From Lachnospiraceae bacterium (lineage in GTDB: Bacteria > Bacillota > Clostridia > Lachnospirales > Lachnospiraceae): a stretch of 64,000 nucleotides of DNA. The stretch covers positions 74,086 to 138,085 of the forward strand of contig JAUNDG010000005.1 in NCBI GenBank assembly GCA_030526195.1, given 5' to 3'. The stretch's first letter is position 1, and each line of letters starts with the position of its first letter. Below the pieces are notes generated by a model. It searched no databases and was not told the DNA's origin. It saw only the letters and a list, made by a program, of their open reading frames with translations. Made by a program: the position numbers and the translations under genes. Positions 8,121 through 16,218 of this stretch are shown here, one piece after another.

Positions 8121-9191
8121 ATGCGTTTGAAAAAGGTACTGCGTGTGATGTTGGGCCTGGTGGGACTGATCATTGTCCTGGCCATCGGCCTGGTGGCCTA
8201 TCTGACGATCCGGGAGTACAAACCGGAGGCGGTGGAGGAGCTGACAATTGAGGGGCAGGCCGACAGCTCGCCGGCTGCGGGAGAGTCATTTTCATTACTC
8301 ACCTGGAATATCGGCTACGGTGCCCTTGGCGAGAGCGCCGATTACTTTATGGACGGCGGTCAGCAGGTGATGACGGCCACAAAAGAGGAGGTCGTTGAAA
8401 ATGTGACAGCCATGGCCGAGGCCATCAATGCTTTGGATCCGGATGTCATCTTTCTTCAGGAAATGGATGTGCAGTCGGATCGGTCTCATGATGTTGATGA
8501 GCGGGCTATGATGACGGAGCTGCTCAATACAAAAGAAAATGCTTTTGCTTACAATTTCAATGTTGATTTTGTGCCTTACCCCCTGCCGCCCATCGGGCAG
8601 GTGCGGGGCGGGATTGCCACATTTTCGGATTATCGGATGACATCAGCGGAGCGTGTGGCGTTGCCCTGTCCCTTCGGATATCCGGTGCGGGTGGCGAATC
8701 TTAAACGCTGTCTGCTGGTGAGCCGGGTGCCCGTTGAGGGGAGCGACCGTGAACTGGTGCTCATCAATTTCCATCTGGAAGCCTATGATGACGGCGAAGG
8801 CAAGGCGGCTCAGACCGCCATGCTGCGGGATTATATCGATAACGAGATAGCGGCAGGGAATTACGTGATCGCCGGCGGGGACCTCAATCAGGTCTTTTCC
8901 AGTGTAAATGAAGATAAGTTCCCGATTGTGTCCCGGACGGCCTGGCAGCCCGGGGTTATTGCGGCCCATGAATTTGAAAATGCCCGGTTCTACACCGGTG
9001 AAGATGTGGCCAGCTGCCGTTCTTTGGAAGTGCCTCTGACTGAGGTGGCCCCGGAGGAGATGCAGTATTACATCATCGACGGCTTCATCGTCTCAGACAA
9101 CCTGACGGTGGAGGCCTGCGAGACGGTGGACCTGGGCTTTCAGTATTCGGATCATAATCCGGTGACATTAACGGTAAGATTGACACCGTGA
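8121..9191 (+). CDS. Membrane-anchored endonuclease/exonuclease/phosphatase (EEP) family hydrolase
   Basis: A 356-residue protein with an N-terminal signal anchor (VLRVMLGLVGLIIVLAIGLV, about residues 7-30) and an extracytoplasmic EEP domain. The metal and phosphate-site motifs are in order: LLTWNIGYG (Asn), FLQEMD (Glu), INFHLEAY (His), AGGDLNQVFSS (Asp/Asn) and YSDHNPVTL (Asp-His pair). Family members cleave phosphodiesters or phosphomonoesters (DNase I, sphingomyelinase and inositol phosphatase-like); the substrate cannot be deduced. The start ATG follows ATCGAGGTT, a moderate site. It stands between repeat A and the FGGY kinase with a 54-nt gap, so an operon with the kinase is possible but not required. 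Confidence 0.85.
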   Translation: MRLKKVLRVMLGLVGLIIVLAIGLVAYLTIREYKPEAVEELTIEGQADSSPAAGESFSLLTWNIGYGALGESADYFMDGGQQVMTATKEEVVENVTAMAEAINALDPDVIFLQEMDVQSDRSHDVDERAMMTELLNTKENAFAYNFNVDFVPYPLPPIGQVRGGIATFSDYRMTSAERVALPCPFGYPVRVANLKRCLLVSRVPVEGSDRELVLINFHLEAYDDGEGKAAQTAMLRDYIDNEIAAGNYVIAGGDLNQVFSSVNEDKFPIVSRTAWQPGVIAAHEFENARFYTGEDVASCRSLEVPLTEVAPEEMQYYIIDGFIVSDNLTVEACETVDLGFQYSDHNPVTLTVRLTP

Positions 9192-9245
9192 TGAAATGTA
9201 GATTGGGCGGACAGGCGATCCGTCTGAATATAAGGGAGGTTTCAA

Positions 9246-10847
9246 ATGGATGATATGAAGAAAACCATCATCGAAAATGGCGAGGCTGTGCTTGGCATCG
9301 AACTGGGCTCTACCCGTATCAAAGCGGTGCTCATCGGCCGCGGCGGTCAGGTGCTGGCCACCGGTGGTTTTGACTGGGAAAATCAGCTGAAGAACGGCAT
9401 TTGGACCTATGACTTAAAACTGGTCAACGAGGGTCTTCAGGCGGCCTATGCCGATCTGGCCGCTCATGTGAAAGCTGACTATGGTGTGACCATCACAACC
9501 CTGAAGGCTATGGGCATCAGTGCCATGATGCACGGTTATCTGGCGCTTGATAAGCAGGATGGTCAGCTGGCGGAATTCCGGACCTGGCGTAATAACATCA
9601 CGGAAGAGGCCGCGGATATTCTGACGGAGAAGCTCAATTACAACATTCCGCAGCGCTGGTCCATTGCCCATTTGTATCAGGCGGTGTTAAACGGTGAGGC
9701 TCACGTGAAGGATGTGGCCTATATCACCACGTTGTCAGGCTATGTGCATTATCTCCTGACAGGCTGCAAGGTGCTGGGGGTGGGGGATGCCTCCGGTATG
9801 TTCCCCATTGATATTGATAAGAAAGACTTTAACAGCGCCATGCTGGATGAGTTTGATGCCCTGATGGCGCCGAATGGCTTTGGCTGGAAGATCCGGGATA
9901 TTATGCCCAAGGTGCTGGTGGCCGGTGAAGAGGCCGGTGTGCTCACTGAAGCCGGGGCAGCTCTGCTTGATAAGAGCGGAATGCTGAAAGCGGGGATTCC
10001 GCTGTGCCCGCCTGAAGGCGATGCCGGGACCGGTATGGTGGCCACGAACTGCGTAGCTAAACGCACCGGCAATGTATCGGCCGGGACATCAGCCTTTGCC
10101 ATGCTGGTGCTGGAAAAAGAACTGTCAAAGGTTTATCGGCAGCTTGACATGGTTACCACACCGGACGGTGCTCTGGTGGCTATGGCGCATTCCCAGAACT
10201 GCACAACAGAGATCAACAACTGGATGGATATCTTTGAAGAGTGCCTGAAGCTTTTTGGTGTGAAAGCCTCTAAAGGAGAGATCTTTGAAAAAATGTTTAC
10301 GGCTTCTTTAGCCGGTGACAAGGATGGCGGTGGCCTGCTGCCGTATTGCTTCCACTCCGGTGAGCATGGTGTCGGTCTCAATGAGGGAATGCCTCTCTTT
10401 ATGCATCCGGCCGGTGCGGCCTTTAATCTGGCCAATTTTATCCGGTCACAGCTTTACACCTGCTTTGGGGCTATGAAGCTGGGGATGGATATTCTGATGA
10501 AAGAAGAGCACGTGGTGGTTGACAAGATCCTGGGTCACGGCGGTATTTTCAAAACAAAGGGTGTGGCTCAGACCTATCTGGCCGCCGCCATGGAGACCCC
10601 GGTGGTCATCATGGATAATGCAGGAGAGGGCGGTGCCTGGGGGATCGCGCTTCTGGCGGAATACCTCGACAGAGCCGATCAGCCGCTGGCTTATTTCCTT
10701 AATGAGGAAGTGTTTGCCAACACGGGCAGTGTGCAGGTGGATCCGGATGAGGATGCCATTGCCGGCTATGCCGCTTTCATGACACGTTACAAGGCCGGCC
10801 TTCCGGCGGAGAAAGCGGCCGTGGAAGCGATGAAGACACGCACATAA
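9246..10847 (+). CDS. FGGY-family carbohydrate kinase
   Basis: A 533-residue two-domain sugar kinase. LGIELGSTRIKAVLI is the N-terminal phosphate-binding strand; MGISAMMHGYLALD is the substrate region; GNVSAGTSAFAMLVL and DNAGEGGAWGIALLAEY are the ATP-binding signatures of the C-terminal domain. The family phosphorylates xylulose, ribulose, glycerol, erythritol and similar polyols. This member resembles the ribulokinase/xylulokinase-like branch, but the sugar cannot be fixed from sequence. TAAGGGAGGTTTCAA gives a strong ribosome-binding site. No isomerase or sugar transporter gene is adjacent. Two terminators follow. Confidence 0.85.
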   Translation: MDDMKKTIIENGEAVLGIELGSTRIKAVLIGRGGQVLATGGFDWENQLKNGIWTYDLKLVNEGLQAAYADLAAHVKADYGVTITTLKAMGISAMMHGYLALDKQDGQLAEFRTWRNNITEEAADILTEKLNYNIPQRWSIAHLYQAVLNGEAHVKDVAYITTLSGYVHYLLTGCKVLGVGDASGMFPIDIDKKDFNSAMLDEFDALMAPNGFGWKIRDIMPKVLVAGEEAGVLTEAGAALLDKSGMLKAGIPLCPPEGDAGTGMVATNCVAKRTGNVSAGTSAFAMLVLEKELSKVYRQLDMVTTPDGALVAMAHSQNCTTEINNWMDIFEECLKLFGVKASKGEIFEKMFTASLAGDKDGGGLLPYCFHSGEHGVGLNEGMPLFMHPAGAAFNLANFIRSQLYTCFGAMKLGMDILMKEEHVVVDKILGHGGIFKTKGVAQTYLAAAMETPVVIMDNAGEGGAWGIALLAEYLDRADQPLAYFLNEEVFANTGSVQVDPDEDAIAGYAAFMTRYKAGLPAEKAAVEAMKTRT

Positions 10848-10848
10848 T

Positions 10849-10900
10849 AAAACGATCAGGCGGGCAGGCGAAGCTATTCTCTGTCCGCCCGTTTTATTTT
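10849..10900 (+). terminator. Terminator of the FGGY kinase gene
   Basis: Outer arms AAAACG (849-854) and CGTTTT, inner arms GGCGGGCAG (859-867) and CTGTCCGCC (881-889, one G-U pair), then GTTTTATTTT. Confidence 0.8.
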
Positions 10901-10974
10901 GGTGATACAAGCTGCCAGGGTCAGCGGGCCATCGGGATTACAAAACTATAGTTGTAGCGGTTTATCTGTATAAC

Positions 10975-11013
10975 AAAAAACGGATTCCCTTGCAGGTGGG
11001 AATCCGTTTTTTT
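10975..11013. terminator. Bidirectional terminator
   Basis: Perfect 15-bp stem AAAAAACGGATTCCC / GGGAATCCGTTTTTT (10975-10989 with 10998-11012) with an 8-nt loop, a T run on one side and an A run on the other. It separates the kinase from the convergent LacI gene. Confidence 0.88.
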
Positions 11014-11075
11014 GTGATTAGCGTAAATGTCATGAATAATATGCAGGATGTGTCGAGAACGACCAAAACATTTAC

Positions 11076-11145
11076 TAATGGAGTAAGTCCATTATAGGCG
11101 AGGGGGCACAAGATGTCAACAAGAGTAGTGGAGTTAATCCACTAC
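11076..11145. repeat. Pair of related inverted repeats downstream of the LacI gene
   Basis: TAATGGA-gtaag-TCCATTA (11076-11094) and GTAGTGGA-gttaa-TCCACTAC (11125-11145). Both are perfect palindromic arms around a 5-nt centre, share TGGAGT(T/A)A..TCCA, and lie about 30 nt apart in the convergent gap between the kinase and lacI. They could be operators or paired hairpins. The rest of the 357-nt gap holds the two terminators. Confidence 0.55.
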
Positions 11146-11204
11146 GGATGGCATTTTGTGAGTCATGTCTGTTATCGCCAATCTGTTTTGTACGTTTTGA
11201 CACA

Positions 11205-12197
11205 TCAGGTGCTTTCGCGTTCCACTAACGTGGCATTCAGCACCAGGTGCTTGGGCTTGGGCTTATTGTCGGCCGGTGCTTCGATTTCATCGATGACCAG
11301 GGCAGCGGCTTTTTCACCCATTTCGTGGGCCGGCAATTCCAATGAGGTCATGGAGGTGGCCAGCATGCCCCCGATGGCATGACCGGTGAGACTCATGACT
11401 TTGACTTTGTCGGTGTCAAGGCCACGATCCTTCAGTGCCCGGAATACCCCCAGCCCCTGAATGTCCACGCAGGCGATGATGCCGTCGATGGCATAATTGT
11501 CATCCAGCAGCTGATTGGTGCATTCATAGCCATATTCAAAGCTGTTGACCGGCAGATCGCATTCGCTGATGTTTTCGCTCAGCTCCAGTTGACGGACCGC
11601 CTTGCGGTAGCCTTCATAGCGGCCTTTGTAAGGTGCCAGGTGCTGAGAGCCGGAGATAAGGCCGATCTCGCGGCAGCCTTTCTTATATAAGTATTTTACC
11701 GCTTCGTAGCCGCTGTATTCGTAATCGGCCACCACGCTGCTGATGTTGCGTTCCTGACGGCGCATCAGCTGGACCACGGAGATACCGCTGGCCTGGATGT
11801 CGCGGATGAGATGACCGTTCCGGCCGGTGGCCGCGATGATGATGCCGTCGATAAAACCATTTCTTAAACGATCAAGGCTGGCTTTCTCAAGCTTGGGGTC
11901 GTCCTCCGTGACGCAGACCAGGGTGGCATAGTTCCGTTCACGGGAATAGGCCTCGATGCCCTGCAGGATCTCAGAGAACATGGCCAGGTGCAGACGGGGG
12001 ATGACCACACCGATGGTGTGGCGTTTGCCCTGACGCAGGGCTTTGGCCATAACATTCGGGTGATAGCCCAGCTGACTGGCAGCATCGTAGATCTTTTTCT
12101 TGGTGTCCGGGTGGACGTAAGATGTATTATTTAAAGCTCGTGAAACTGTGCTGACATCAACACAGGCCAGTTTTGCAACATCCTTTAATGTAGCCAT
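11205..12197 (-). CDS. LacI-family transcriptional regulator
   Basis: A 330-residue repressor. Residues 1-50 are the LacI helix-turn-helix and hinge (MATLKDVAKLACVDVSTVSR, then ALNNTSYVHPDTKKKI and LGYHPN), followed by a periplasmic-binding-protein-like effector domain (IGVVIPRLHLAMFSEILQGIE, DGIIIAATGRNG, DGIIACVDIQGLGV). I set the start at 12197, where the coding strand reads AAGGAGGCAAACTCATG; an upstream in-frame ATG at 12338 has no such site. It diverges from the aldolase/transporter/VOC operon at 12666, which is the likely target. The effector is unknown, probably a small sugar or sugar acid. Confidence 0.9.
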   Translation of the reverse strand: MATLKDVAKLACVDVSTVSRALNNTSYVHPDTKKKIYDAASQLGYHPNVMAKALRQGKRHTIGVVIPRLHLAMFSEILQGIEAYSRERNYATLVCVTEDDPKLEKASLDRLRNGFIDGIIIAATGRNGHLIRDIQASGISVVQLMRRQERNISSVVADYEYSGYEAVKYLYKKGCREIGLISGSQHLAPYKGRYEGYRKAVRQLELSENISECDLPVNSFEYGYECTNQLLDDNYAIDGIIACVDIQGLGVFRALKDRGLDTDKVKVMSLTGHAIGGMLATSMTSLELPAHEMGEKAAALVIDEIEAPADNKPKPKHLVLNATLVEREST

Positions 12198-12538
12198 GAG
12201 TTTGCCTCCTTGCGCATTGTCGAGATGACGAAAAAATGGTTTTTGAGCACTGACTTTAATGTGTGACAGTAGCGCCTGCGCCCTGAAAGGCTTCCGGACC
12301 GAGGCTGACGCGGTCGGAGCATGGGACGGCGCGCTCATGAAAATTCAATGTTTATCCCGATTTTTAGCCATTTTCTTCTAAAGTATGGGCGAATCGGTGA
12401 GTGAAAAATGGGGTTTTATTTCACTTTACATTCTTTATGCATTATACACAAAAAAGGATGGTTTGGAATACACAAAATTGCTTTTTGTGCAAAACATTGC
12501 ATATGCCACACAAAAAATTGCAGAGAGTTTCTATTTTG

Positions 12539-12568
12539 TTGACCGTTGTGTGAGCAAAATGATATAAA
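12539..12568 (+). promoter_or_regulatory. Promoter of the aldolase-transporter operon
   Basis: TTGACC (12539-12544), 18-nt spacer, TATAAA (12563-12568), about 95 nt upstream of the aldolase ATG. The surrounding 468-nt lacI-aldolase gap (12198-12665) is AT-rich, with short palindromes such as GCAAAACATTGC and GCATATGC at 12489-12506 that could serve the LacI regulator. I see no other gene in it. Confidence 0.7.
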
Positions 12569-12665
12569 AATATCACAACAAGCAAGTCAACAACTACTGA
12601 GGCAGGCGCGCGATGCTGAGGTAAACGAAACACTTTAATCACTCAACATTAAAGGAGATAGAAAA

Positions 12666-13640
12666 ATGGCAAAAGTTAAGAACTTCAAAACAATCTTCCC
12701 GGCTGTTTCTGTACCGCTGAACGACGACTTCTCTATCAACGAAGAAGAGTTCCGTCTGTACCTTCGTTGGATCAAGACATTCTATGGTAAGGGCATGGAT
12801 GGTCTTGTTTGCAACGGCCACACAGGTGAAATCACAGGCCTGACAAGAGCTGAAAGAAAGCGCGTTGTTGAGATCTGCGCTGAAGAATGCGGCGATGTTA
12901 TGACAATCATCTCCGGTGTTAACTGCGAAAACACTCAGGAATCTATCGAAATGGCTGCTGAAGCTAAGGCTGCCGGCGCTGACGGTATCCTTCTGATGCC
13001 GCCGCACATGTGGCTGAGATTCGGTATGAACCCGAATGCTCCGTTCGAATATGTTAAGGATGTTGCCGAAGGCGCTGACATCGACATCATCATCCACCTG
13101 TATCCGGCTACATCTAAGGCTTTCTACCCGGTAGAAACTCTGATCAAGATGTGCAAAGAAATCGATCATGTTAAGTGCATCAAGATGGGTACTCGTGTTA
13201 CTTCCATCTACGAACATGACGTACGTCTTCTTCGTGAAGAATGCCCGGATATCTCCCTCATCACATGCCACGACGAAACACTGTGCGTAAGCTGGTTCCC
13301 GGGTATGGACGGCGCCCTGATCGGTTTCGCTGGCTGCGTTCCGGAAATCATCTGCCCGGCTCGCGAAGTATTCGCTAACCCGGACAAGCACACTCTGAAA
13401 GAAGCTCAGGATTGGTCAAACCGTATTTACCACATTTCTCAGGCTATCTACGGTGGCGGTCAGCCGTCAGGTGAAGCTCATGCTCGTCTGAAAGAAGCCC
13501 TGTATCAGAGAGGCATCTTCTCTAACGCTCTTATGAGAAAGCCGGTTCTTCCGCTGAATCAGGAAGAAAAAGATTGGGTTGCCCTTGGTCTGGAAAGAAG
13601 CCAGATGGAAAAGGTCGACATGACTCAGTTCAAGAAATAA
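12666..13640 (+). CDS. DapA-family (dihydrodipicolinate synthase / N-acetylneuraminate lyase-like) aldolase
   Basis: A 324-residue TIM-barrel class I aldolase. CNGHTGEITGLT matches the G-x-x-G-E active-site loop. IIHLYPATSK provides the catalytic tyrosine, and VKCIKMGTRV carries the Schiff-base lysine, all at family positions. DapA itself makes dihydrodipicolinate, but the remainder is divergent and the setting (LacI regulator, transporter, VOC protein) suggests a catabolic lyase or dehydratase for a sugar acid or keto acid, not lysine synthesis. AAAGGAGATAGAAAA precedes the ATG. Codons are biased to GCT, GTT, ACA, GAA and CTG, unlike neighbours, a sign of high expression. Confidence 0.85.
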   Translation: MAKVKNFKTIFPAVSVPLNDDFSINEEEFRLYLRWIKTFYGKGMDGLVCNGHTGEITGLTRAERKRVVEICAEECGDVMTIISGVNCENTQESIEMAAEAKAAGADGILLMPPHMWLRFGMNPNAPFEYVKDVAEGADIDIIIHLYPATSKAFYPVETLIKMCKEIDHVKCIKMGTRVTSIYEHDVRLLREECPDISLITCHDETLCVSWFPGMDGALIGFAGCVPEIICPAREVFANPDKHTLKEAQDWSNRIYHISQAIYGGGQPSGEAHARLKEALYQRGIFSNALMRKPVLPLNQEEKDWVALGLERSQMEKVDMTQFKK

Positions 13641-13666
13641 TTTGGCAATTAGTATCTGATTGCTCT

Positions 13667-13694
13667 GATAGGGGCCTGTTTTCAGGCCCCTATC
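13667..13694 (+). terminator. Intergenic hairpin between aldolase and Nramp-like genes
   Basis: Perfect 12-bp stem GATAGGGGCCTG / CAGGCCCCTATC with a TTTT loop but no downstream T run. It is probably a partial terminator or an mRNA-stabilising hairpin that sets unequal expression within the operon. Confidence 0.55.
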
Positions 13695-13728
13695 TCAATG
13701 TATACGTACCACATTCCCGGAGGGTATT

Positions 13729-15006
13729 ATGGAAAACACAAATAACACCGTTATCGGCGAAGGCGTAAAACGTCTGCCCGCAAAGGATCTTCTGAAGCGC
13801 GTTGGCCCCGGCCTTATCGCTACAGGTATTGTTATCGGCCCCGGTGCCGTAACAACAGCTGCCATGCTCGGCGCTAACTATGGTTACTCACTGATCTGGC
13901 TGGTTCTTCCCATCATCTTCATGGGCATCACCTTCATGATGACAACCAACCGTCTGGCTATTTGTACAGGTCTTCCCACAATCCACGCTATCCGCAAATA
14001 CTTTGGCCCGGTTGCTGCCGGCGTCGTTGGTATCGCTGTATTCCTGTCCTGTCTGTTCTTCACAATGGGTAACATTTCAGGTACAGGTATGGGTCTGAAC
14101 CTGCTGTTCGGCATCGATTGGAAGATCGGCTCTGCCTTTATGATCGCCATCGTTGTCTTCTGCTACTTCGCTAAGAACGTTTACTCAAAAGTTGAAAAGA
14201 TCATCACCGTTTGTATCATCGTTATGATCGTGGCCTTCTACATCACTCTGATCGGTGTTGGCGGCCCGGATCCGGTGGAACTGGGTAAAGGTCTTATCGG
14301 CTTCCAGGTTCCGGAAGGTTCTCTGGCTACAGCTCTGGCTTTCATTTCTACTAATGCTGCTGTTACAGCCGGTATCTATGCCACATACCTTGGCAAAGAA
14401 AAGAAATGGAAACCGGAAGATCTCTTCAACGGCGTTATGTTCACAGACGCCCTTGTACACGTTATCTCTGTTATCCTGATTTCAGGCGCTATCATCCTTG
14501 TTGGTGCTATCGTCCTTCATCCGCAGGGTCTTTCCATCAAGAGCCCGACTGAACTGGCTGAAATGCTTGTCCCGATCATGGGTAAAGCTTCTTCCATCAT
14601 CATGGGTCTTGCTCTGGTAGGTGCCGGCTTCTCCTCACTGCTGGCTAACACACAGAGAGGTATGGTACTGCTTGGTGCCGGTCTGAACAAAGATACAGGC
14701 TTCGAAACAAAGTTTGTCCGTATCGGCTGCCTGATCAGCCTTATTTTTGCCATGATCATCTGCTACATGTACAACGGTTCTCCGACACAGCTGATCCTGC
14801 TGGCTAACCTGTCCACATCTATCGCGACACCGATCGGTGGTCTGTTCATCCTGCTGCTCCTTTGGAGAAAGGATGTCAACGCTGGTTACAAGAGCCCGAC
14901 AGCTCTGAGAATCTGCATGACAATCAGCTACGTCTTCGTAACGATCATGACAGTTTCTGCTCTGCGCACATCTATTCCGAAGCTGATCGCTTCCTTCTTC
15001 GGCTAA
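13729..15006 (+). CDS. Nramp-superfamily transporter lacking the canonical metal-site residues
   Basis: A 425-residue membrane protein with about 11 hydrophobic helices. The N-terminal pattern VGPGLIATGIVIGPGAVTTA is the Nramp helix-1 region, but the DPGN metal motif reads GPGA (about residues 37-40). The helix-6 segment ALAFISTNAAVTAGIYATYL replaces the usual MPHNLYLHS, so the aspartate, asparagine and methionine that bind Mn2+/Fe2+ are absent. The fold assignment is good. The substrate is probably not a soft divalent metal; Mg2+ (as in Nramp-related Mg transporters) or an organic solute fed to the aldolase are possibilities. GGAGGGTATT precedes the ATG. Codon bias is the same as the aldolase gene. 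Confidence 0.82.
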   Translation: MENTNNTVIGEGVKRLPAKDLLKRVGPGLIATGIVIGPGAVTTAAMLGANYGYSLIWLVLPIIFMGITFMMTTNRLAICTGLPTIHAIRKYFGPVAAGVVGIAVFLSCLFFTMGNISGTGMGLNLLFGIDWKIGSAFMIAIVVFCYFAKNVYSKVEKIITVCIIVMIVAFYITLIGVGGPDPVELGKGLIGFQVPEGSLATALAFISTNAAVTAGIYATYLGKEKKWKPEDLFNGVMFTDALVHVISVILISGAIILVGAIVLHPQGLSIKSPTELAEMLVPIMGKASSIIMGLALVGAGFSSLLANTQRGMVLLGAGLNKDTGFETKFVRIGCLISLIFAMIICYMYNGSPTQLILLANLSTSIATPIGGLFILLLLWRKDVNAGYKSPTALRICMTISYVFVTIMTVSALRTSIPKLIASFFG

Positions 15007-15021
15007 AGAAAGGCGTCAACC

Positions 15022-15351
15022 ATGACTTCACGGCTTCATCATGCCGCGTTAAACGTGGTGGAACTTGACTGGTACACAGACTTCTTCAAAACCGTCTTTG
15101 GTATGTCCGTACGGAAAACCGCCGGTTCTGCTCCGGCTCGCAAGATCTGGTTTGAGGAAGGTATCCAGTTAAATGAATGCGCCGGCAATGCCGACAATGC
15201 CGATGGTTCATCTGCGTATGACCATCTGGCCATTGCTGTTGAGGATAAAGATGTCCTGATTCGCGAGGCCCTTGCCCACGACTGTACCCGTGGCCAGGAA
15301 GGTCCGAACTGGATCTATCTCCCCAATGGCGTCAAAATTGAACTAATGTGA
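15022..15351 (+). CDS. VOC (glyoxalase/bleomycin resistance) superfamily protein
   Basis: A 109-residue single-domain protein that starts RLHHAALNVVELDWYTDFFK and ends NWIYLPNGVKIELM, the paired beta-alpha-beta pattern of the VOC fold. The N-terminal His and C-terminal Glu are at the usual metal-ligand positions. It lies 15 nt after the transporter and is probably the third gene of the LacI-controlled operon, so it may act as an isomerase, epimerase or lyase on the same substrate. The reaction cannot be deduced. Confidence 0.75.
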   Translation: MTSRLHHAALNVVELDWYTDFFKTVFGMSVRKTAGSAPARKIWFEEGIQLNECAGNADNADGSSAYDHLAIAVEDKDVLIREALAHDCTRGQEGPNWIYLPNGVKIELM

Positions 15352-15425
15352 TCTATATCACGCTGATTTTTTTCACCTCCCGAAAAAATAACAGCATTGT
15401 TGCAACTTTTTTTACCTTACCAAAG

Positions 15426-15460
15426 AGGCCGCCGCACCGTCAGGTGCGGCGGTCTTCTTC
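15426..15460 (+). terminator. Operon terminator after the VOC gene
   Basis: GC-rich stem GCCGCCGCACC / GGTGCGGCGGTC with a GTCA loop, followed by TTCTTC. Confidence 0.8.
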
Positions 15461-15466
15461 GTTGAT

Positions 15467-15512
15467 GAGCCAAGTGAAGCCCCATGCTTGCATGGAGGGC
15501 TTCATTTGGCTC
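15467..15512. repeat. Long inverted repeat
   Basis: GAGCCAAGTGAAGCCC (15467-15482) pairs with GGGCTTCATTTGGCTC (15497-15512) with one G-U, and the loop itself folds as CCATGC-ttg-GCATGG. It follows the operon terminator and may be a second terminator (TTTG only) or a small mobile palindromic element. The remaining gap 15513-15645 shows nothing else. Confidence 0.6.
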
Positions 15513-15645
15513 TTTGTGGCTCTTTGTTGTTTGCCGATTATGAAATGAGGTATGACACAGGCCCGTCAGCCGTGGTATGATAAGAAGTCAAGGAATATGA
15601 GATGAAAATCTGCGGCCGTCGCCGCAGCGGAAAGGAACAGATATC

Positions 15646-16191
15646 ATGATTTACGTTCATAACGGTCGGCCCATCACAAAGGAACGCCGCCTCGACCGCG
15701 AGGTGCGTGTTTATGACAGGCTGGATGAGCTGGGCATATCTTATCAGAGAGCCGATCACGAACCGGCGGACACTATGGAAGCCTGCCGGGCCATCGATGA
15801 GGCTCTGGACATGAAAATGTGCAAGAATCTCTTCTTATGTAATCGCCAGAAAACAGAGTTTTACCTTCTGCTTATGCCGGGAGATAAGCCCTTTAAGACA
15901 AAGGAAATCCCGCCCCAGGTGGGCTGCGCCCGCTTATCCTTTGCGGGAGAGGAGGCGATGCTGGCCTATCTGGATATTGAACCCGGAGCGGTTTCGGTGC
16001 TGGGCCTCATGAATGACCATGACGGAAAGGTGCAGCTTCTCATTGATGAAGACATTTTAAAAGCCGAGTATGTGGGCTGTCATCCCTGTGTCAATACCTC
16101 CAGTCTCAAACTGAAGGTTAAGGATGTGACCGATGTCTTCCTGCCGGCGGTTAAGCATGAACCCATCATTGTGCATCTCACCGGCGAATAA
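15646..16191 (+). CDS. ProX/YbaK-type prolyl-tRNA editing domain protein
   Basis: A 181-residue free-standing deacylase of the YbaK/ProX superfamily, which hydrolyses mischarged Ala- or Cys-tRNA(Pro). Family features include the N-terminal YDRLDELGISYQRADHEPA segment, KNLFLCNRQKTEFYLLLM with the conserved lysine and asparagine, LSFAGEEAMLAYL, VLGLMNDHDGKVQLLID, and a C-terminal CHPCVNTSSLKLKVKDV. AAAGGAACAGATATC lies upstream. It appears monocistronic, although the XRE gene starts 27 nt later. Confidence 0.85.
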   Translation: MIYVHNGRPITKERRLDREVRVYDRLDELGISYQRADHEPADTMEACRAIDEALDMKMCKNLFLCNRQKTEFYLLLMPGDKPFKTKEIPPQVGCARLSFAGEEAMLAYLDIEPGAVSVLGLMNDHDGKVQLLIDEDILKAEYVGCHPCVNTSSLKLKVKDVTDVFLPAVKHEPIIVHLTGE

Positions 16192-16218
16192 CAGGGCAGA
16201 AGAGAAGAGGGCAACATA

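Noticed and set aside
12385-12567. 60-codon open frame in the lacI-aldolase gap
   Set aside because: Overlaps the promoter of the aldolase operon and translates to a low-complexity aromatic-rich product without a start signal.
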